The notes under the pieces are model-generated. The model was not told where the DNA came from. It worked only from the letters and a program-made list of their open reading frames with translations, and made no database searches. From contig URWP01000197.1 of the NCBI GenBank assembly GCA_900551645.1, forward strand, positions 1 to 5,235: 5,235 nucleotides of DNA, in the 5' to 3' direction. The translations under genes were made by a program, and so were the position numbers. How positions within the stretch are numbered: position 1 is the first letter of the stretch; each line of letters opens with the position of its first letter. This stretch comes from an uncultured Bacteroides sp. (GTDB lineage: Bacteria; Bacteroidota; Bacteroidia; Bacteroidales; Bacteroidaceae). Of the stretch, positions 1 through 4,237 are shown one piece after another.

Positions 1-1044
1 GCGGGCAAAGCCGCGGTATTCGTCGAGCGACTGCAGGGCGAGTTCTATGCGGTCGAGCAGGAACACCACCTTGTCAGCATCACCGCTTTCGGCTATCAGC
101 TGCGCACTCTTGAAAGATGACATGGTCTTGCCCGAACCCGTAGTGTGCCAGATGAATCCGCCCCGGTGCAGATGGTCGTCCCAGTTGGTTTTCTCCACCA
201 CGTCGCTTATCTTGCTCACAGCAAAATACTGGTAGCTGCGCAGCACCTTCAGGGTCTTGTCCTTGTCGTCGGCAATGGTGTAGAATCCCACCATCTGATG
301 GGCCATAGGGATGGAGAGCAGATTGGTAGCCACCTGCTTCCAGTCGCTCACTATGGTGTTGTTGAAGTCTTCCCAATGGAAGTAGAACTGCTTCTGGAAT
401 CGGTCTTCCGTGCCTGGGTTGGCAAAGTAGAGGGTTTCTTCGGGCGTCATCGCCACATAGATCTGCACCATCGAGAAGATGCCGTTCTGGAAGATGCCCT
501 CGTGCACGTATCTCTTAATCTGATAGCAAGCCTGACTTACGTCTATCTTGCTTCGCTTCAGTTCGATATGGATTACGGGCATTCCGTTGATCAGGAGCAT
601 CATGTCTCCCCGTCGGTCGCCCAGCATCGAGTCGGCAGTCTTGAATTTAGGCTGTCGTGCTATCTGGTAGCGGCTTTGTCCGGAAGAGATTTCCATAGGG
701 TCGAAAATCTTCAGATACACTTCCTTGCCGAAGTTGTTGGTGTCGGCTTCATTGTCGCGCTTGATGCAAACTTGTTTGCCGTTGATGAATCGGTTCATCT
801 CGTAAGGTGAACTTATCATGTTCACCTGATCCATCACCTGCTTCATTTCCGAGGCGGTAAGTGGGTAGTTGCCCAGCTTGTCTATCTCCCGGTTGTTGCC
901 GTAGATGATGTCAGCCCAGTTCTGCACCAGTTGCTCTTCGGTAGGATTTTTGATCACCTCGTTCCAGCCGTGGTCGAGGAGGTGCTGGGTCAACGCCTCT
1001 TCAAAGGCGAGTTCCTTGATGAACCCTTGTATATTGTCTGCCAT
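1..1044 (-). CDS. hsdR: Type I restriction enzyme R subunit HsdR, N-terminal 348 residues (partial)
   Basis: This is the nuclease and DNA-translocase subunit of the type I enzyme, which pumps unmodified DNA using ATP and cuts it away from the recognition site. The frame is open from an ATG at 1044 to the left edge. Residues 1 to about 220 match the HSDR_N endonuclease domain: the PD-(D/E)xK residues are visible as D147, then E161 and K163 in the stretch IHIELKRS, followed by the HsdR-type QxxxY motif (Q175 to Y179). Walker A is HTTGSGKT at residues 300-307, followed by the strand VVFLLDR typical of SF2 helicase motors. The family is usually about 900-1100 residues, so roughly two thirds lies outside the window; the rest of the motor cannot be judged. 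The start MADNIQGF follows the upstream stop by 13 bp with no clear ribosome-binding site, as is common in Bacteroidetes. Codons are richer in G and C than in the three genes upstream. Confidence 0.96.
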   Translation of the reverse strand, partial: MADNIQGFIKELAFEEALTQHLLDHGWNEVIKNPTEEQLVQNWADIIYGNNREIDKLGNYPLTASEMKQVMDQVNMISSPYEMNRFINGKQVCIKRDNEADTNNFGKEVYLKIFDPMEISSGQSRYQIARQPKFKTADSMLGDRRGDMMLLINGMPVIHIELKRSKIDVSQACYQIKRYVHEGIFQNGIFSMVQIYVAMTPEETLYFANPGTEDRFQKQFYFHWEDFNNTIVSDWKQVATNLLSIPMAHQMVGFYTIADDKDKTLKVLRSYQYFAVSKISDVVEKTNWDDHLHRGGFIWHTTGSGKTMSSFKSAQLIAESGDADKVVFLLDRIELALQSLDEYRGFAR

Positions 1045-1057
1045 AATTTCTAATGTT

Positions 1058-2560
1058 TTAAATGTTGCTTGGTTGATGATTAACGATTTCCCAATGTCCG
1101 TTTTTCTTGGCTCCAACCCAACGTATTAATTTTTTTTCTTGCAGTAATGTCAGTTCACGTTGCATGGTCTTTCTATTTAAGCCCAAATGCTCAGCCAATG
1201 ATTTTGTATTTAATGCGACATTTCCCGTGTTTAATGCGACATTTTCTGCGTTTAATGCGACATTTTCCGTGTTTAATGCGACATTCTTTTCTATTAAATC
1301 AAGAATTGCTCTCTGTCTTTCAGTAAGTTCATCTGCGACATGATCTGCGACATTTATCTTTTCAGAATTATCCTTTATTGCTATGGATTCTTCTACAAAT
1401 TCTGCCTTTAATATCGCTTTAAGGATAAATGCGTCTGTATGAAAATACGGAATTACCGCTCCACGGCTTTCCAGTTCCTTACAGATACGGTCAATTCCCT
1501 CGCCAAACTCCTTCACATAGTTGTATGCTTTTAGGAATTGGGCAATCTTTGGGTTGCGTGAGAAGTGAGTATGTCGGATATTCTCGGCTCTTACCAGTCC
1601 AGGCAGTTTGCCAGGAGACTCAAACACCAATCTGTCGTCGAACATCTTTATTTGGATTTCCGTTCCTTTGATGCTATAGTCTCTGTGGCATTCGCTATTT
1701 ACCACCATTTCCTGAATGGCAAACTTGGGATAGTTGCGGTTGGTGACAAACTGTCCGTTTTGTCCCAAGAAAGAATGCTCACGCACTTGTGTTTCCAGAT
1801 ATTCCACAGTCTTTACTATCTGATTCAGAATAGTGCCCTCGAACGTTACATCTTTCACTACGTTCATTTCCGTACCAACCTTTTCCTCAGTTCCTTCATA
1901 TCTGATGAATCTTGTTCGGGCACGTGGAAAAAAACGTTGTGGTCGCTTACCGAAAAGCAGAATGCAAGCATTGCTCACTTTCTGTCTTCCGTCAGCTTCT
2001 TTCACGAAGTCGTTGTTCTCATAGAGATATTCCAGGGCAGACTTACTGTAGCCTATTATTTTGATATATTCGTTAACGGCGTTCATGTCAACGTCATCAA
2101 TCGTAGCTCCGTATGCACCTTCGTCCTCATAGTTTCTTTCTCCTTTGTCGTACATCAACTGCATGCGCTCGTCGAAACTCAATTTTCTGCTTTTGTCGCC
2201 AACACGCATAAAAGCTTCGTCTGCCTGATTGGTGTGCAGATAACTACTGGCTGGAACATACATCAGCAATATTCTATTGTCGTTGCCCTCGCTGTCTATG
2301 CATGCAAGGTATTCGTACCTAACCCTTACAGAAGGCATACAGAAATCCATAGGCACACGGAGTAGCTCGTTCAATTGCTTGGTGTATTGATCAATTCCCT
2401 CAATACGTCTTGTCTTATCAGATACTCCAATGGCAAGCACGCCACCATCCGCATTAGCCATTGCCACTATAGGCACGGCCAATGCTTTAGGGTCTATATG
2501 TATGCTCTTACAGTCGAAGGTCTGGTCTTCTTTTCTGCTTCTTATTTCATCTATTGTCAT
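1058..2560 (-). CDS. AlbA_2 (Schlafen-like) / GHKL-type ATPase / winged-helix protein embedded in the R-M operon
   Basis: This 500-residue protein has the architecture often annotated as ATP-binding protein or putative transcriptional regulator (COG2865-like). Residues about 10-135 resemble the AlbA_2 nucleic-acid-binding domain, with AMANADGGVLAIGVSD at 33-48 and FMRVGDKSRKLS at 117-128. Residues about 275-385 resemble HATPase_c_4: an N-box-like EMVVNSECHRDYS at 284-296, SPGKLP at 315-320 and a glycine box FGEGIDRI at 352-359. A winged helix follows from about 412 to 492 (TERQRAILDLIEK, then SLAEHLGLNRKTMQREL, then the wing ending GHWEIV). Four 7-residue repeats (426-453) lie between its first and second helices. 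The ATG at 2560 is 20 bp after the hsdS stop, with hsdR 13 bp downstream. A run of eight A lies in codons 475-477. The role is unproven: an operon regulator or an accessory defence ATPase are both possible. Domain assignment is by motif recognition; the cellular function is inference. Confidence 0.88.
   Translation of the reverse strand: MTIDEIRSRKEDQTFDCKSIHIDPKALAVPIVAMANADGGVLAIGVSDKTRRIEGIDQYTKQLNELLRVPMDFCMPSVRVRYEYLACIDSEGNDNRILLMYVPASSYLHTNQADEAFMRVGDKSRKLSFDERMQLMYDKGERNYEDEGAYGATIDDVDMNAVNEYIKIIGYSKSALEYLYENNDFVKEADGRQKVSNACILLFGKRPQRFFPRARTRFIRYEGTEEKVGTEMNVVKDVTFEGTILNQIVKTVEYLETQVREHSFLGQNGQFVTNRNYPKFAIQEMVVNSECHRDYSIKGTEIQIKMFDDRLVFESPGKLPGLVRAENIRHTHFSRNPKIAQFLKAYNYVKEFGEGIDRICKELESRGAVIPYFHTDAFILKAILKAEFVEESIAIKDNSEKINVADHVADELTERQRAILDLIEKNVALNTENVALNAENVALNTGNVALNTKSLAEHLGLNRKTMQRELTLLQEKKLIRWVGAKKNGHWEIVNHQPSNI
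1209..1292 (-). repeat. Four tandem 21-bp in-frame repeats coding NVALNxx
   Basis: Units occupy 1209-1229, 1230-1250, 1251-1271 and 1272-1292. All four begin with the plus-strand core tttaatgcgacatt and differ mainly in their last six bases. The period is a multiple of three, so copy changes would keep the frame. They encode NVALNTE, NVALNAE, NVALNTG and NVALNTK (residues 426-453 of the AlbA_2/ATPase protein). The octamer tgcgacat recurs twice more just upstream in the gene, at 1334-1341 and 1346-1353, coding HVA and NVA. There are no spacers, so this is a coding minisatellite and not a CRISPR array. Confidence 0.97.
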
Positions 2561-2580
2561 GATGTTATATTCTTTAAGTA

Positions 2581-3717
2581 TTATACGAACATTTTGTCAA
2601 GACACGCAGACTTGATCTGCTTCAGCTTCTCCAAGCGCTGAGACTGGAGGGAGATTTGGCGGTCGAGATTCTTAAGATACGAAGCAATTTTTATTTGTTC
2701 TTCTTTGGAAGGAACAAGAAATGACATTTCCTTGAATTCATCATAGCTAATCGAACGTCCGTCACGTATTCCATAGGTAATAAGTTCAAGTCGCTTAATA
2801 AACTCTTTAGACATGAAAACATATCGCCAATAGTAATCGTGATACAAATCTTTATTCTTAAAATCTATTATCGTGTATGCTGGTGACGCAATACCTTCTA
2901 TTTCTGAATGAGCAAAACCGCCTTGGAAAGAACGAAGATGAATCACAAATTGTCCTGGTAGTATATGCTTGTATGTTGCTTCATTAGAAGTGTCATGGAA
3001 AATATTATAACCAATAGATTCACGTGTAACCATTCCTCTGTCTTGTGTTGCAGAAAGAACCGGTAAGTCTGGGCGATTCTTTTCGTTAAAGGTTTTGAAT
3101 ATCGAATCAGCTTTCACTTTCTTCCATTCCCCCTTAAACCCCTTGAATCTTATTTTAGGCACAGTTTCCCCTTCCTGCGGAAACATAGCCTGCAGGCTTG
3201 CCGCCTTCATCTGCTTTAATGAGGCAAGACGAGAGGTGGAGGCTGAAATCTGAGAATCGAGAGAAGTGAAGTAGGAGGCTATTGCTTGCTGCTCCTCTTT
3301 GTTTGAAGGAATTGATTCTATATGCTTGTGGATATCATTTCTGTTTAATGTTGGAACTCCAGATCCTGTTGCATATTTTTCAAAGCCTACATTTTGAAAG
3401 AAATAGTATACGAAACGAGGATAATTTTTATGGAATGTTGTCACCCATAATGATGTGTTATGAGGCCAATATTCTCCATGGTCAATGTATGTAAATTTGC
3501 CAATAGTACCAGAGCGACCTGTTATTATTGCAGGTGCTTGGCATTTTCCCTCATTGTGAAAGCGAAGGATTCCATTGCTATAAACAACAGGAATTGTTCC
3601 TGATATTACATTATTTGTAGGAAGATCATAACCTCTTTGTAAAGGAGCTATTTCTCCAATCGTAGAAGTCTTCCATTCCCCCTCAAACCCTTTAAATCTT
3701 ATTTTTGGTTCCATCAT
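2581..3717 (-). CDS. hsdS: Type I restriction enzyme specificity subunit HsdS, complete, two TRDs
   Basis: This is the DNA-recognition subunit: each target recognition domain (TRD) reads one half of a bipartite site, and the helical conserved regions set the spacing and bind HsdM. Starting at the ATG at 3717 gives 378 residues, normal for the family. The order is an entry segment EPKIRFKGFEGEWK, TRD1 (about 17-137, ending with the typical GSGVPTLNRNDIHKHIESIP), helical conserved region 1 (KEEQQAIASYFTSLD onward, about 140-180), a second PKIRFKGFKGEWK at about 187-199, TRD2 (about 200-337), and conserved region 2 (KEEQIKIASYLKNLD to the end). An ATG at 3714 is equally possible; a TTG at 3726 in the same frame is less likely. 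The half-repeats support an intact, duplication-derived HsdS. The recognition sequence cannot be read from the protein by eye. The gene is more AT-rich than hsdM and hsdR. Confidence 0.95.
   Translation of the reverse strand: MMEPKIRFKGFEGEWKTSTIGEIAPLQRGYDLPTNNVISGTIPVVYSNGILRFHNEGKCQAPAIITGRSGTIGKFTYIDHGEYWPHNTSLWVTTFHKNYPRFVYYFFQNVGFEKYATGSGVPTLNRNDIHKHIESIPSNKEEQQAIASYFTSLDSQISASTSRLASLKQMKAASLQAMFPQEGETVPKIRFKGFKGEWKKVKADSIFKTFNEKNRPDLPVLSATQDRGMVTRESIGYNIFHDTSNEATYKHILPGQFVIHLRSFQGGFAHSEIEGIASPAYTIIDFKNKDLYHDYYWRYVFMSKEFIKRLELITYGIRDGRSISYDEFKEMSFLVPSKEEQIKIASYLKNLDRQISLQSQRLEKLKQIKSACLDKMFV
3121..3160 (-). repeat. Direct repeat copy 2 (head of the TRD2 half of hsdS)
   Basis: This 40-bp segment matches 3670-3709 at 35 of 40 positions by eye and lies exactly 549 bp (183 codons) away, in the same frame. 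It encodes the KIRFKGFKGEWKK entry into TRD2. Such repeats within hsdS are homologous tracts where recombination can swap or duplicate TRDs. Confidence 0.9.
3670..3709 (-). repeat. Direct repeat copy 1 (head of the TRD1 half of hsdS)
   Basis: This is the partner of 3121-3160. It encodes KIRFKGFEGEWK at the very N-terminus of HsdS. The two copies are in direct orientation, so recombination between them would delete or duplicate one half of hsdS and would not invert it. Confidence 0.9.
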
Positions 3718-3722
3718 ATTAT

Positions 3723-3767
3723 TCAATCTTCTTGTTCATAATAATAAGAATAGTCGAGACCTTTCAT
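3723..3767 (-). CDS. Possible 14-codon leader micro-ORF upstream of hsdS (tentative)
   Basis: An ATG at 3767 opens a short frame coding MKGLDYSYYYEQED, ending in TGA at 3725-3723, five bases before the hsdS ATG at 3717. The ATG lies in the three-base loop of the perfect hairpin at 3756-3776. Four tyrosine codons fall close together. If translated it could act as a leader peptide coupled to hsdS translation. No ribosome-binding site is evident and a frame this short can occur by chance, so this is a candidate only. Confidence 0.25.
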   Translation of the reverse strand: MKGLDYSYYYEQED

Positions 3768-3776
3768 AAAGGTCTC
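3756..3776. promoter_or_regulatory. Perfect 9-bp inverted repeat with 3-base loop between the winged-helix gene and hsdS
   Basis: The arms gagaccttt (3756-3764) and aaaggtctc (3768-3776) are perfectly complementary around the loop cat. It sits in the 67-bp gap before hsdS, the longest gap in the operon, just 9 bp after the winged-helix gene's stop. As RNA it would form a stable stem; as DNA it is a symmetric site suited to a dimeric repressor such as a winged-helix protein. On the minus-strand transcript it is followed by a mixed, only moderately U-rich stretch, so it is not a convincing intrinsic terminator. It may instead attenuate transcription, affect mRNA stability or serve as an operator. 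The sequence does not decide which. Confidence 0.6.
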
Positions 3777-3784
3777 TCTATCGT

Positions 3785-4225
3785 TTATTTCTTTTTAGGC
3801 TTAACCTCCCAATGACCGCCATTGTCTGCACCTATTCGCTCTATCATTCCTGCTTTCTTGAGGTTGGCCAATTGCTTTTTTATTCCATCTTCGGTAATGC
3901 CAATAATTTTTGCCAACTCTTTTCTGCTAGTTTGAGGATATTCTCTCAGAATATTAAGAATCTGCTCCTGGGTACTAGTCTGGGTACTGCCAACAACTTT
4001 CTGAGTACTGGTCTGGGTACTATTATTGGTTTTGGGGGTACTAGTCTGGGTACTGTCACCAGTTTTCTGGGTACTTATCTGATGTTCTTTTCTCCAGACT
4101 ATTACCTTAAACTCTTTACCACTAACGTCATTAACAATCTCGATTTCTGGATACTCTGCCAATATACGCACGATTCCCGAGCCTATACCTCTATAATGTA
4201 AGGCATTGGTAGCAAAGGTTGCCAT
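3785..4225 (-). CDS. Orphan winged-helix protein, apparently the C-terminal remnant of an AlbA_2/ATPase-type regulator
   Basis: This 146-residue protein begins MATFATNALHYRGIGSGI. The YRGIGSGI motif (11-18), followed by EYPEIEIVNDVSGKEFKVIVWR (24-45 region), is what is normally found near the end of the HATPase_c_4/COG2865 ATPase region, not at an N-terminus. The AlbA_2 domain and the rest of the ATPase are absent. Residues 54-86 are three 11-residue repeats rich in S, T and Q. Residues about 87-142 form a winged helix (EQILNILREY, KELAKIIGITEDGIKKQLANL, GGHWEV) that aligns without gaps to the tail of the larger ATPase protein when three of that protein's repeat units are removed. The ATG at 4225 is 12 bp after the hsdM stop; an AAGGAG overlapping that stop is 15 bases upstream, longer than ideal. 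It cannot bind ATP as it stands. It could be a working stand-alone DNA-binding regulator or a decaying remnant, and the intact frame favours the former slightly. Confidence 0.8.
   Translation of the reverse strand: MATFATNALHYRGIGSGIVRILAEYPEIEIVNDVSGKEFKVIVWRKEHQISTQKTGDSTQTSTPKTNNSTQTSTQKVVGSTQTSTQEQILNILREYPQTSRKELAKIIGITEDGIKKQLANLKKAGMIERIGADNGGHWEVKPKKK
3968..4066 (-). repeat. Three tandem 33-bp in-frame repeats (STQTSTx linker)
   Basis: Units lie at 3968-4000, 4001-4033 and 4034-4066, followed by a partial fourth at 4067-4078. Each contains two copies of a gggtact-type core (one is gagtact), giving a shorter internal periodicity. They encode KVVGSTQTSTQ, KTNNSTQTSTQ and KTGDSTQTSTP, a flexible Ser/Thr/Gln-rich linker between the ATPase remnant and the winged helix. 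The period is a multiple of three, so copy changes alter linker length without breaking the frame. Confidence 0.95.
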
Positions 4226-4237
4226 ATATGGATTTCT

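Noticed and set aside
145..810. Open frame of 221 codons on the plus strand
   Set aside because: It lies wholly opposite hsdR, whose nuclease and Walker A motifs are clear on the minus strand. The plus-strand translation shows no recognisable domain.
1209..1292. CRISPR-like short repeats
   Set aside because: The units are contiguous with no spacers, keep the reading frame and encode a heptapeptide inside a recognisable domain.
1565..2365. Open frame of 266 codons on the plus strand
   Set aside because: It is antisense to the AlbA_2/ATPase gene, whose motifs identify the real frame. The translated product is compositionally odd and unrecognisable.
3718..3726. TTG at 3726 as the hsdS start
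   Set aside because: Two ATG codons (3717 and 3714) lie just downstream, before the conserved PKIRFKGF segment. TTG is rarer and would add only three residues.
2581..3726. Invertible (phase-variable) hsdS locus
   Set aside because: No second or partial hsdS, no recombinase gene and no long inverted repeats are visible. The internal repeats are direct, which cannot invert a segment.
3756..3776. Intrinsic transcription terminator
   Set aside because: On the minus-strand transcript the stem is not followed by a clean U run. The T-rich tail is on the plus strand, where no gene would need it.
4222..4231. Palindrome ccatatatgg over the start of the orphan winged-helix gene
   Set aside because: It is only 10 bp and AT-rich at its centre, which is expected by chance often enough; no partner site was seen.
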